A DNA stretch of 64,000 nucleotides, taken from the NCBI RefSeq assembly GCF_014145675.1, contig NZ_JACGZW010000001.1, forward strand, positions 1 to 64,000. The letters are read 5' to 3'. The translations under genes and the position numbers were made by a program. The DNA comes from Amycolatopsis dendrobii (GTDB lineage Bacteria; Actinomycetota; Actinomycetes; Mycobacteriales; Pseudonocardiaceae). This document shows positions 45,011 to 52,627 of the stretch, piece after piece (position 1 is the first letter of the stretch; each line of letters opens with the position of its first letter). The notes under the pieces are model-generated. The model was given only the letters and a program-made list of their open reading frames with translations. It did not search any database and was not told the origin of the DNA.

Positions 45011-45988
45011 TCAGGCGTGCGCAGAACGCAGGTGCACCCGCCGATACGCCGAGGGCGGGGTGTCGAAATGGTCCAGAAACGCTTGCCGGAGCGTCTCCGT
45101 GGAACCGAATCCGCAGCGTCGCGCGATCGCGGTGAGCGGGAGGTCGGTGCCGGACAGCAGCCGGGCGGCGTGTTCCGCGCGCACGGTGCGCACGTATTTT
45201 CCCGGCGTGGTGCCGAGATGGGCGTCGAACAGCCGGGTCAGCTGGCGGGTGCTGATGCCGGCCTGGTTCGCGAGCGCGTGGGCGCCGAGGTCGTCGGCGA
45301 GGTGTTCGGCGACGTACGCGGTGAGGTCGCGGACCTGCCGGTGCTCGGGCGGCGGGCCGGCGAGGAACATGCTCACCTGCGCCTGGTTTCCGGGCCGCTG
45401 AAGGTAAGTGACGAGCGAACGGGCGGCCTCGCGGGCGAGCGTCGGGCCGTGGTCCTCCTCGACGAACGCGAGGGTGAGGTCGAGCCCGCTGGTGACGCCC
45501 GCGGAGGTGTAGACGTCGCCGTGCCGCACGAAAAGCGGCACCGGGTCGACGGTCACCGACGGGTATTGCTCGGCGAGCCGCGACGCGTGCGACCAGTGCG
45601 TGGTGGCGCGGCGGCCGCTCAGCAGCCCGGCGGCGGCGAGCACGGTCGCCCCGGTGCAGACCGACGCCGTGCGTTTGCTCTGCTGCGACAGCCGGCGCAC
45701 GTGGGCGAGCAGCCGCTCGTCCTTGGCGGCGGCGAGGTGGCCCAGCCCGCCCGCGACGACGAACGTGTCGAGCGGGCCGCGGATCTGGTCGATCCGGGCG
45801 TGCGGGGCGAGGGTGAGCCCGGACTGGCAAGTGAAGGGGAGCCCGTCGACGGTGGCGAGCCGGACCTCGTACGGCCGGGCCGCGCCGAGCCGGGTCGCGG
45901 CGTCGAAAACGTCGGACACGCAGGCGATGTCGAGCAGTTCGGCGTCGGGGTACCCGAGGATCACGACCTGCCGGGCGGTACTCGGCAT
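45011..45988 (-). CDS. GlxA-family transcriptional regulator (DJ-1/PfpI plus AraC domains)
   Basis: 325 residues. The N-terminal DJ-1/PfpI-like sensor has QVVILGYPDAELLDIACVSD, TFVVAGGLGHLAAA and the nucleophile-elbow SVCTGATVLAAAGLLSGRRA. The C-terminal AraC domain (from about 220) has two helix-turn-helix motifs, ANQAGISTRQLTRLFDAHLG and IARRCGFGSTETLRQAFLDH. It is divergent from a DJ-1/PfpI enzyme 98 bp away, a common arrangement in which the regulator controls the enzyme. Confidence 0.92.
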   Translation of the reverse strand: MPSTARQVVILGYPDAELLDIACVSDVFDAATRLGAARPYEVRLATVDGLPFTCQSGLTLAPHARIDQIRGPLDTFVVAGGLGHLAAAKDERLLAHVRRLSQQSKRTASVCTGATVLAAAGLLSGRRATTHWSHASRLAEQYPSVTVDPVPLFVRHGDVYTSAGVTSGLDLTLAFVEEDHGPTLAREAARSLVTYLQRPGNQAQVSMFLAGPPPEHRQVRDLTAYVAEHLADDLGAHALANQAGISTRQLTRLFDAHLGTTPGKYVRTVRAEHAARLLSGTDLPLTAIARRCGFGSTETLRQAFLDHFDTPPSAYRRVHLRSAHA

Positions 45989-46086
45989 GGCCGCACCGTA
46001 GCAGCTCGCCCGGCCGGATCAACCGGGTTCGCAGGATTCCGGACACGCGTGTCCCGCGCCGCCCGCGCGCTCGGGAGGGTGGCGGC

Positions 46087-46785
46087 ATGACCCAGAAAAC
46101 CTTCGCGTTCGTCGTTTACCCCGGCCTGACGGTGCTCGACCTGGTGGGCCCGCTGCAGGTGATCAGCAGCCACGCGGCGCTCGACCCCTCGATCCGCGTA
46201 GTCGTGGTGGGGGAGACCTTGGAAACCACCGAGACCGACACGCCGTTGCGGATCGCGCCGAGCCACACCTTCGACCAGGTACCGGACCCGTCCTGGGTGC
46301 TGGTCCCCGGCGGGGCCGCGCCGACGCTGCGCGCGCTCGGCGACGAGAAGCTCATCGGCTACCTCCGCGCCGCGGCGGCCTCCGCTGAGCTGATGACGTC
46401 CGTGTGCTCCGGTTCGCTGCTGCTCGGCCAAGCTGGGTTGCTCGAAGGCCGCGAGGCGACGACGCACTGGACGTTCCTGGAGACGCTGCGCGCGTTCGGG
46501 GCCACGCCGGTCCGGCAGCGCTGGGCGGACACCGGTTCCGTGATCACCGCGGCCGGGGTGTCGGCGGGCATCGACCTCGCGCTGCACCTGGTGGAGCGGA
46601 TGCGCGGGGCGGACGCCGCGCGGCTCGTCCAGTTCGGCATCGAATACGACCCGCAGCCGCCGCTCGGTCCGCTCGACTGGGCGCTCGCGCCGCGCGAGCA
46701 GATGCGGCCGTTCTTCGAGCACACAGTCCGGGAAGGTCTCGCCGATCAGCCCGGGTTGCGGGACAAGCTGCTCGCCCAGCGGTGA
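46087..46785 (+). CDS. DJ-1/PfpI family protein, isonitrile hydratase-like
   Basis: A 232-residue enzyme. FAFVVYPGLTVLDLVGPLQV has the Asp seen in isonitrile hydratase, and LMTSVCSGSLLLGQAGLLEG carries the nucleophilic Cys followed by Ser; GREATTHWTFLETLRAFGAT and TAAGVSAGIDLALHLVER complete the pattern. Isonitrile hydratases turn isonitriles into N-substituted formamides; other DJ-1 proteins act as glyoxalases or chaperones. The divergent GlxA-type regulator may respond to its substrate. Confidence 0.85.
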   Translation: MTQKTFAFVVYPGLTVLDLVGPLQVISSHAALDPSIRVVVVGETLETTETDTPLRIAPSHTFDQVPDPSWVLVPGGAAPTLRALGDEKLIGYLRAAAASAELMTSVCSGSLLLGQAGLLEGREATTHWTFLETLRAFGATPVRQRWADTGSVITAAGVSAGIDLALHLVERMRGADAARLVQFGIEYDPQPPLGPLDWALAPREQMRPFFEHTVREGLADQPGLRDKLLAQR

Positions 46786-46860
46786 CGATCCGGTGAACTG
46801 CCCCACCCGGCTGAGGCAGGACGGTTTGCCAGGGCCGCGCGGGCGCGTACCGTTCCGCCA

Positions 46861-47205
46861 ATGGGTTCTCGCGGGGCGGCCGGGCTCACCGTCTTCACCA
46901 GCCGGAGGGACGGGGACATCGTGCTGGTCACAGCGGCGGGGGAGATCGACATCGCGTCGGTGGGGCAGTTCCGCTCCGCGCTGACGGCCGCCTCCGGAGC
47001 CGGCGGCAAACTGGTGGTGGACCTGTCGCGGGTCGGCTATCTCAGCTGCGCCGGGCTGCGCGCGCTCGAAGAGACGCGCCGCGTCCGGCCCGCGCTTTCG
47101 ATCGTGGCGACCGGGCCGCTCGTGCTGCGCGCGTTCGCGGTGTCCGGGCTCGAGGCTCCGGTGCGCAGCGGCCTGCGCGAGGCGTGCGCCGCCGCGGGGG
47201 CGTGA
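46861..47205 (+). CDS. STAS-domain anti-sigma-factor antagonist-like protein without the phospho-serine
   Basis: 114 residues, single STAS domain: LVTAAGEIDIASVGQFRSAL, KLVVDLSRVGYLSCAGLRAL, LSIVATGPLVLRAFAVSGLE. In SpoIIAA-type antagonists the phosphorylated Ser lies in MDSSG; here the loop reads LSCAG, with Ser for Asp and Cys for the target Ser. Classical on/off control by an anti-sigma kinase is therefore unlikely. No anti-sigma partner is adjacent. Confidence 0.85.
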   Translation: MGSRGAAGLTVFTSRRDGDIVLVTAAGEIDIASVGQFRSALTAASGAGGKLVVDLSRVGYLSCAGLRALEETRRVRPALSIVATGPLVLRAFAVSGLEAPVRSGLREACAAAGA

Positions 47206-47266
47206 ATCGCCTGCCGGAATCTGGGTACCCGTGGGGTGGAACCGAGATCTGCTGAGGTGATCCGAG

Positions 47267-47635
47267 ATGTCCACCAGCACGATGTCCGGCAAGACCGCGG
47301 TCTCCGGGGGCGCAGCGGGCCTCGCTGTGCTGGCCGGGCTGTACCTGATCGCCGCGCCGTGGCTGCTGCGCTTCGGCGGGGCGGCCGAACTCGCGGTGAG
47401 CAACACCGTCGCCGGGCTGGCGATCGTCGTCTTCGCCGCCATGCGGGCGCGGGATTCCGGCGCGCAGGCGCTGACCTGGGTGCTGCCGGTGCTCGGGGCC
47501 TGGGCCGCGGTGTCCCCGTTCCTGCTCCGGTACGGCGACGAGACAGTGCCGTCGGCCGGTGCGGTGACCGGCAACGTGATCGCCGGGGTCGTCGTGGCGG
47601 TCGGCGGCGCGGCGTTGCTCCTGCGCCGCCGCTGA
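47267..47635 (+). CDS. SPW-repeat membrane protein
   Basis: 122 residues with four hydrophobic helices arranged as two SPW units: YLIAAPWLLRFGG (first, APW) and AAVSPFLLRYGDE (second, SPF). GAGGTGATC lies four bases before the ATG. The family is common in actinobacteria and unassigned. Convergent with the SRPBCC gene, three bases apart. Confidence 0.85.
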   Translation: MSTSTMSGKTAVSGGAAGLAVLAGLYLIAAPWLLRFGGAAELAVSNTVAGLAIVVFAAMRARDSGAQALTWVLPVLGAWAAVSPFLLRYGDETVPSAGAVTGNVIAGVVVAVGGAALLLRRR

Positions 47636-47637
47636 CG

Positions 47638-48384
47638 TCAGCTGAGCGCGTCGGCGAGCCAGCGGCTCCAGGCCGCGCTTTCGGCGGTCTCGTCGACGTC
47701 CGGGCGGAACAGGTGATGTCCGACCGCGACCGGCATGCCGAGCAGCGACCGTTCGTGGAAGCGGTAGAGGGCGTCCTCGGTGCGGACCCCGGCGTAGTTC
47801 GGGGTCGAGTAGTCGAGGACGCCCTCTACTACTGCGTCGCCGACGCTGAACTGGACTGCTTGCCCCGCTGCGGGTTCAGCGGGCAGGCCGAGTGCCGCCA
47901 GCAGCTTCGGCCACGCGTCGCGGGTCGCCGAGGAGGCTGGGCCGTCCGCGGTCACGTACGTCGCGAAGCGGCCGGGGAAGTGGGCCAGCAGTTCGGCGAG
48001 CGTGTGCAGGTACATCTCCCAGCCGACGGCGAAGGACTCGTGGTACTCGTCGTCCCAGCCGTCCTGGACGAACCCGCGGTGCACGAATCGCAGTACGGAA
48101 GTGCCGCCTTCGGCCGCTTCCACGAGGAACTCCATCGCGTCGAACGTGCCGTCCTCGGCCGCCTCGCCCCGGTAGGCGAACCTGCGCGGGGGATCCCACT
48201 CGGTGATCTCCGCCTCGGTGCGCATTTCGCCGAGGCGGAACCGGATCCGCCTGGCCGCGGCGTCGACCTCGTGGCGGCCCATGAACCACGAATCGATGCC
48301 GGGCCCGGTCGCGACCGCCTCCCACACGGCGTCGGGCCCCGCGGGCAGCCGGACCTCTTTGCGCACCTCGAACTCGCGTGACAT
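47638..48384 (-). CDS. SRPBCC (AHSA1/START-like) domain protein
   Basis: 248 residues. The N-terminal 150 residues form the SRPBCC fold: EVRKEVRLPAGPDAVWEAVA, ITEWDPPRRFAYRGEAAEDG, VLRFVHRGF and GWEMYLHTLAELLAHFPG. The C-terminal part is less conserved. Such genes are often next to ArsR-type regulators, but none is present. A perfect inverted repeat at 48425-48448 lies 40 bp upstream and may be its operator. Ligand unknown. Confidence 0.85.
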   Translation of the reverse strand: MSREFEVRKEVRLPAGPDAVWEAVATGPGIDSWFMGRHEVDAAARRIRFRLGEMRTEAEITEWDPPRRFAYRGEAAEDGTFDAMEFLVEAAEGGTSVLRFVHRGFVQDGWDDEYHESFAVGWEMYLHTLAELLAHFPGRFATYVTADGPASSATRDAWPKLLAALGLPAEPAAGQAVQFSVGDAVVEGVLDYSTPNYAGVRTEDALYRFHERSLLGMPVAVGHHLFRPDVDETAESAAWSRWLADALS

Positions 48385-48424
48385 CTGCGGCGTCCCTCCT
48401 CGTGGCCGGTGCTCGTCACCGTGC

Positions 48425-48448
48425 CATTGACAACATTACCTGTCAATG
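48425..48448. promoter_or_regulatory. Perfect inverted repeat CATTGACA-N8-TGTCAATG, candidate operator
   Basis: Eight-base arms, perfect, with an ACATTACC spacer, in the 127-bp gap between divergent SRPBCC and poxB genes. The arms contain TTGACA on both strands, so the site could overlap -35 elements in both directions, although no good -10 box is at the standard distance. The form suits a dimeric ArsR-, TetR- or MarR-type repressor. Confidence 0.6.
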
Positions 48449-48511
48449 CGGTGGCGGTTCCCCTGATCGGCGCCAGACTGCGAAGGGACTCTCACGAAGG
48501 GACGCAGGAGC

Positions 48512-50260
48512 ATGGCGACGGTGGCCGACCAGTTGATCGACGTTCTGGTGCAATCCGGGGTGCGCCGGATCTACGGGGTGGTGGGCGACAGCCTCAACCC
48601 CGTGGTGGACGCGGTGCGCCGCACCGGGGGTTCGGCGCGCGGCGGGATCGACTGGGTGCACGTGCGCAACGAGGAGGCGGGCGCGTTCGCCGCCGCGGCC
48701 GAGGCGCAGCTCACCGGACGGCTCGCGGTGTGCGCGGGCAGCTGCGGGCCGGGCAACCTGCATTTGCTGCAAGGGGTCTACGACGCGCACCGCTCCGGGG
48801 CGCCGGTGCTCGCGATCGCATCGCACATCCCGTCCACCCAGATCGGGACCGGATTCTTCCAGGAGACGCATCCGCAGCAGCTGTTCGCCGAATGCTCGCA
48901 CTACTGCGAGATGGTGAGCTCGCCGGAGCAGATGCCGCGGCTCGCGCGGATCGCGGTGCAGAACGCGGTCGGGCGTCGCGGGGCCGTCGTGCTGGTCCTG
49001 CCCGGTGACGTGTCGCATGAGCCCGCCGCGCATGCCACGGGGGAGTCGGCTTCGCTGGGGAGCCCGCCCGCCGTGGTGCCTGCCGAGGCCGACATCGCTC
49101 GCCTCGCCGATCGGATCGATCGGGCGGAGAAGGTGATGATCATGGCGGGCGCCGGTTGCCGGGACGCGCACGACGAGGTGCTCGCGCTTGCCGAGGCCGC
49201 CGGGGCTCCGGTGGGGCATTCCTTGCGGGGCAAGGAGTTCGTGCAGTACTCGAATCCGTTCGATGTGGGGATGAGCGGGCTGCTCGGGTACGGGGCCTGT
49301 TACGAGGCGATGCACGAGGCTGATCTCGTGTTGCTGCTGGGGACGGACTTCCCGTACGACAACTTCCTGCCGCAGCGGAACACCGTGCAGGTGGACATCG
49401 ATCCGTCGCGGATGGGACGCCGGTCGGTGCTGGAGTTCGGGGTGCAGGGGGATGTCGGGGCGACGATCCGGGCCGTGCTGCCTCGGTTGCGGAAGCGGGA
49501 GGACAGGTCGTTCCTGCATGCCATGCTGCGGAAGCACGAGCGGGGGCTGCAGCGGGTGGTCGACGCTTATACGAATGAGGTTTCGAAGCATATTCCGTTG
49601 CATCCGGAGTTTGTCGCGGATGTGCTGGACGAGGAAGCGGCTGAGGACGCGGTGTTCACTGTGGACACCGGGATGTGCAATGTGTGGGCGGCTCGGTACA
49701 TCACGCCCAATGGGCGGCGGCGGATCCTCGGGTCGTTCGTGCACGGGAGCATGGCTAATGCGTTGCCGCATGCGATCGGGGCGCAGGCCGCGGATCCTGG
49801 GCGGCAGGTGGTCGCTATGTGCGGGGACGGCGGGCTCGCGATGCTGATGGGGGAGTTGTTGACGCTCAAGACGCACGCCTTGCCGGTCAAGGCTGTGGTG
49901 TTCAACAACTCTTCGCTGGGAATGGTGAAGCTGGAAATGCTCGTGGACGGGCTGCCGGAGTTCGGTACCGACCACGATCAGGTCGATTTCGCCGGGATTG
50001 CCCGGGCGGCCGGGTTGTATGCGCGGCGGGCGGAGAAGCCCGGGGAGGTTCGGGACGGGATCCGGGATATTTTGGCGCATGACGGGCCCGCGGTGCTGGA
50101 TGTGGTTACGGATCCCAATGCGTTGTCTATTCCGCCTAATATTACTGCTGCGCAGGTTAAGGGGTTTGCGTTGGCGGCCAGCAAGACGGTGTTGAGCGGG
50201 GGTGTGGGGAAGATGCTGGAGTTGGCCAAGTCTAATTTGCGGAATATTCCTCGGCCTTGA
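48512..50260 (+). CDS. poxB: Pyruvate dehydrogenase (quinone) / pyruvate oxidase, ThDP-dependent
   Basis: A 582-residue enzyme that oxidises pyruvate to acetate and CO2, passing electrons to quinone at the membrane. VHVRNEEAGAFAAAAEAQLT includes the ThDP Glu; the central FAD domain has VMIMAGAGCRD; the ThDP-binding motif is MCGDGGLAMLMGELLTLKTH through VVFNNSSLGMVKLEM. A C-terminal tail (ALAASKTVLSGGVGKMLELA) resembles the membrane-activation helix of PoxB. Codon use drifts to G/T-ending codons in the last 230 codons. Followed by a 199-bp repeat. Confidence 0.92.
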   Translation: MATVADQLIDVLVQSGVRRIYGVVGDSLNPVVDAVRRTGGSARGGIDWVHVRNEEAGAFAAAAEAQLTGRLAVCAGSCGPGNLHLLQGVYDAHRSGAPVLAIASHIPSTQIGTGFFQETHPQQLFAECSHYCEMVSSPEQMPRLARIAVQNAVGRRGAVVLVLPGDVSHEPAAHATGESASLGSPPAVVPAEADIARLADRIDRAEKVMIMAGAGCRDAHDEVLALAEAAGAPVGHSLRGKEFVQYSNPFDVGMSGLLGYGACYEAMHEADLVLLLGTDFPYDNFLPQRNTVQVDIDPSRMGRRSVLEFGVQGDVGATIRAVLPRLRKREDRSFLHAMLRKHERGLQRVVDAYTNEVSKHIPLHPEFVADVLDEEAAEDAVFTVDTGMCNVWAARYITPNGRRRILGSFVHGSMANALPHAIGAQAADPGRQVVAMCGDGGLAMLMGELLTLKTHALPVKAVVFNNSSLGMVKLEMLVDGLPEFGTDHDQVDFAGIARAAGLYARRAEKPGEVRDGIRDILAHDGPAVLDVVTDPNALSIPPNITAAQVKGFALAASKTVLSGGVGKMLELAKSNLRNIPRP

Positions 50261-50270
50261 GGGGGGAGGG

Positions 50271-50469
50271 CGGCTCGTCGCCTGGCGGCGACATTGCCCG
50301 CGTGATTGCGTGGGCACCCCGATTTTTTAGTGTGACTACGGCGCGGGAGTGCTTGTCAAGGCGGGAAAGATGCCTTGACAAGCACTCCCGCGCCGTGTTT
50401 TTGGCTTTGTATCGGGGTGGGGGAGGTGTGGGTGCCTTGGTGGGTTGGGTGCGCTTGCTGCGGTTTGGG
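50271..50469 (-). repeat. 199-bp structured repeat, copy 2, after poxB
   Basis: Inverted relative to copy 1 (33535-33733) and the same length. The hairpin pairs 50339-50362 with 50372-50395 over 24 perfect bases, loop GGGAAAGAT (the reverse complement of copy 1's loop). The small hairpin GTCGCC-TGGC-GGCGAC is at 50278-50293. The outer arm reads CGGCGCGGGAG here and CGGTTCGGGGG in copy 1, with matching changes on the other arm. It begins 11 bp after the poxB stop. Confidence 0.88.
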
Positions 50470-50487
50470 GGTGGCGGGCGGAGGGTG

Positions 50488-50535
50488 CGTGAGGGGAACC
50501 CTCGTTGACTTGATTTCCTCAGGGTTCCCCTCACG
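50488..50535. terminator. Bidirectional terminator hairpin with GTGAGGGGAACCC arms
   Basis: CGTGAGGGGAACCCT (50488-50502) and AGGGTTCCCCTCACG (50521-50535) form a perfect 15-bp stem with an 18-base loop, between convergent poxB and ABC exporter genes. Same family as 9183-9231. Confidence 0.8.
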
Positions 50536-50550
50536 TACTTTTGGCCGCGG

Positions 50551-52557
50551 TTATTCGGTTTCTGCCATGGCTTCCGCGAATTGGGCCGCGTACAGGCGGG
50601 AGTAGGCGCCGCCTGCGTTGATGAGGGTTTCGTGGTTGCCTTGCTCCACGATGTTGCCGTTTTCCATCACCAGGATGACGTCCGCGTCCCGGATGGTGGA
50701 GAGGCGGTGGGCGATCACGAAGCTCGTGCGGCCGGTGCGCAGGGAGTTCATGGCGTGCTGGATCAGGACCTCGGTGCGAGTGTCCACCGAGCTGGTCGCC
50801 TCGTCCAGGATGAGGATCGCCGGCCTCGCCAGGAACGCCCGGGCGACGGTGATCAGCTGTTTCTCGCCCGCGCTGACGGTGCCGCCCTCGTCGTCCAGGA
50901 CTGTGTCGTAGCCGTCGGGCAGCGTGCGGACGAAGCGGTCCACGTAGGTTGCCTTCGCGGCTTCGACGACCTGTTCGCGGGTCACGTTGTCCGCGCCGTA
51001 CGCGATGTTCTCCGCGATCGTGCCGCCGAACAGCCAGGCGTCTTGCAGGACCATGCCGGTCTTCGAGCGCAGTTCCTCGCGGTCCATCGCCTTGATGTCG
51101 ACGCCGTCCAGGGTGATCCGGCCGCCGTCGATTTCGTAGAACCGCATCAGGAGGTTGACCAGCGTGGTCTTGCCCGCGCCGGTCGGGCCGACGATCGCGA
51201 CGGTGTGGCCGGGGTCGACCGACAGCGACAGGTCTTCGATGAGCGGCGTGTCCTTCAGGTAGCGGAACGACACGTGCTCGAATTCGACCTGCCCGCGCAC
51301 GACCTCGGGGCGCTGCGGGTGCTCCGGCTCCGGTTCCTGTTCCTTGGCGTCCAGCAGCGCGAACACCCGCTCCGCCGAGGCGACGCCGGACTGCAGCAGG
51401 TTCGCCATGCTCGCGATCTGCGTGACCGGCTGGCTGAACTGGCGCGAGTACTGGATGAACGCCTGCACGTCGCCCAGCGTCAGGGTGCCCGAAGCGACTC
51501 GCAGGGCGCCCACGACAGCGACGAGCACGTAGCTCAGGTTGCCGATGAACATCATGCCCGGCTGGATCGTGCCGGAGATGAACGACGCCTTGAAGCTCGC
51601 CTCGTACAGCGCCTCGTTCTGCTGCCGGAAGACCTCCTCGGCCTCCTTGCCGCGGCCGAAGACGTGCACCAGCGAGTGGCCCGAGTACATCTCCTCGATG
51701 TGCGCGTTGAGCTTCCCGGTCGTCGACCACTGCCGGATGAACTGCGGCTGCGCGCGTTTGCCGATCTTGGCCGCGACGAACACCGACACCGGCACCGTCA
51801 GCAGCACGATCGCGCCCAGCAGCGGCGAGATCACGAACATCATCACCAGCACGCCCAGCACGGTGAACAGCGACGTGACGATCTGCGACAGCGTCTGCTG
51901 CAGCGACTGCGCCAGGTTGTCGATGTCGTTGGTGACCCGGCTCAGCACCTCGCCGCGCGGCTGGCGGTCGAAATAGCGCAGCGGCAGCCGCGCGAACTTC
52001 TCCTCGATGTCCTGGCGCAGCCGGAACACCGCGCCCTGCACGAGGTTCGTCGTGAGCCGCGCCTGGATGACGCCCAGGAACGACGCGAAGACGTACAGCG
52101 CCAGCACGATCATCAGCACCTGGCCGACCGCGGTGAAGTCGACGCCGTGGCCGGGCATCAGGTCGACGCTGGTGAACATGTCGGCCAGGGTGTTTTCCCC
52201 GCGTGCCCGCAGGCCCTCGATCACCTGCTCCTTGGTCGCGCCCGCGGGCAGATGCCTGCTGGTCACGCCGGCGAAAATCAGGTCCGTCGCGCGGGCCAGC
52301 ACCTTCGGCCCGAGCACGGTCAGCGCGACGCCGATCGCGCCGAGCACCAGGACTCCGGCCAGCGCCGCTCGTTGCGGGCGCAGCAGCCGCAGCAAGCGTG
52401 CGAGCGAGCCCTTGAAATCGAGCGCTTTCTCGGCGGGCATGCCCGCCGACATCATCCGGCCGGGCCCCGCTGCCGGTTGCGGCCGGGTCTTGTCGCGCGC
52501 GACGGCGGCTGGTTCGTCTTCGTCGCGGGCGGTGGCGGTTTTCGTTTCCTCGCTCAC
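50551..52557 (-). CDS. ABC exporter half-transporter (membrane plus ATPase domains), second of pair
   Basis: 668 residues. A 40-residue charged N-terminal tail, then six membrane helices (about 65-370) and an ATPase with Walker A GPTGAGKTTLVNLL, signature VSAGEKQLITVARAF, Walker B AILILDEATSSVDTRTE. The signature motif is SAGEK rather than canonical SGGQ. It is 70 bp downstream of the other half-transporter and would form a heterodimeric multidrug- or lipid-type exporter with it. A TetR gene heads the operon. Confidence 0.92.
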   Translation of the reverse strand: MSEETKTATARDEDEPAAVARDKTRPQPAAGPGRMMSAGMPAEKALDFKGSLARLLRLLRPQRAALAGVLVLGAIGVALTVLGPKVLARATDLIFAGVTSRHLPAGATKEQVIEGLRARGENTLADMFTSVDLMPGHGVDFTAVGQVLMIVLALYVFASFLGVIQARLTTNLVQGAVFRLRQDIEEKFARLPLRYFDRQPRGEVLSRVTNDIDNLAQSLQQTLSQIVTSLFTVLGVLVMMFVISPLLGAIVLLTVPVSVFVAAKIGKRAQPQFIRQWSTTGKLNAHIEEMYSGHSLVHVFGRGKEAEEVFRQQNEALYEASFKASFISGTIQPGMMFIGNLSYVLVAVVGALRVASGTLTLGDVQAFIQYSRQFSQPVTQIASMANLLQSGVASAERVFALLDAKEQEPEPEHPQRPEVVRGQVEFEHVSFRYLKDTPLIEDLSLSVDPGHTVAIVGPTGAGKTTLVNLLMRFYEIDGGRITLDGVDIKAMDREELRSKTGMVLQDAWLFGGTIAENIAYGADNVTREQVVEAAKATYVDRFVRTLPDGYDTVLDDEGGTVSAGEKQLITVARAFLARPAILILDEATSSVDTRTEVLIQHAMNSLRTGRTSFVIAHRLSTIRDADVILVMENGNIVEQGNHETLINAGGAYSRLYAAQFAEAMAETE

Positions 52558-52627
52558 GCCGCCTCCTGTGTCTTGCGGGACACCCGCACCCGGCCGGCGT
52601 CGTGAGTCGGCTGACGCGATTGTGTAC

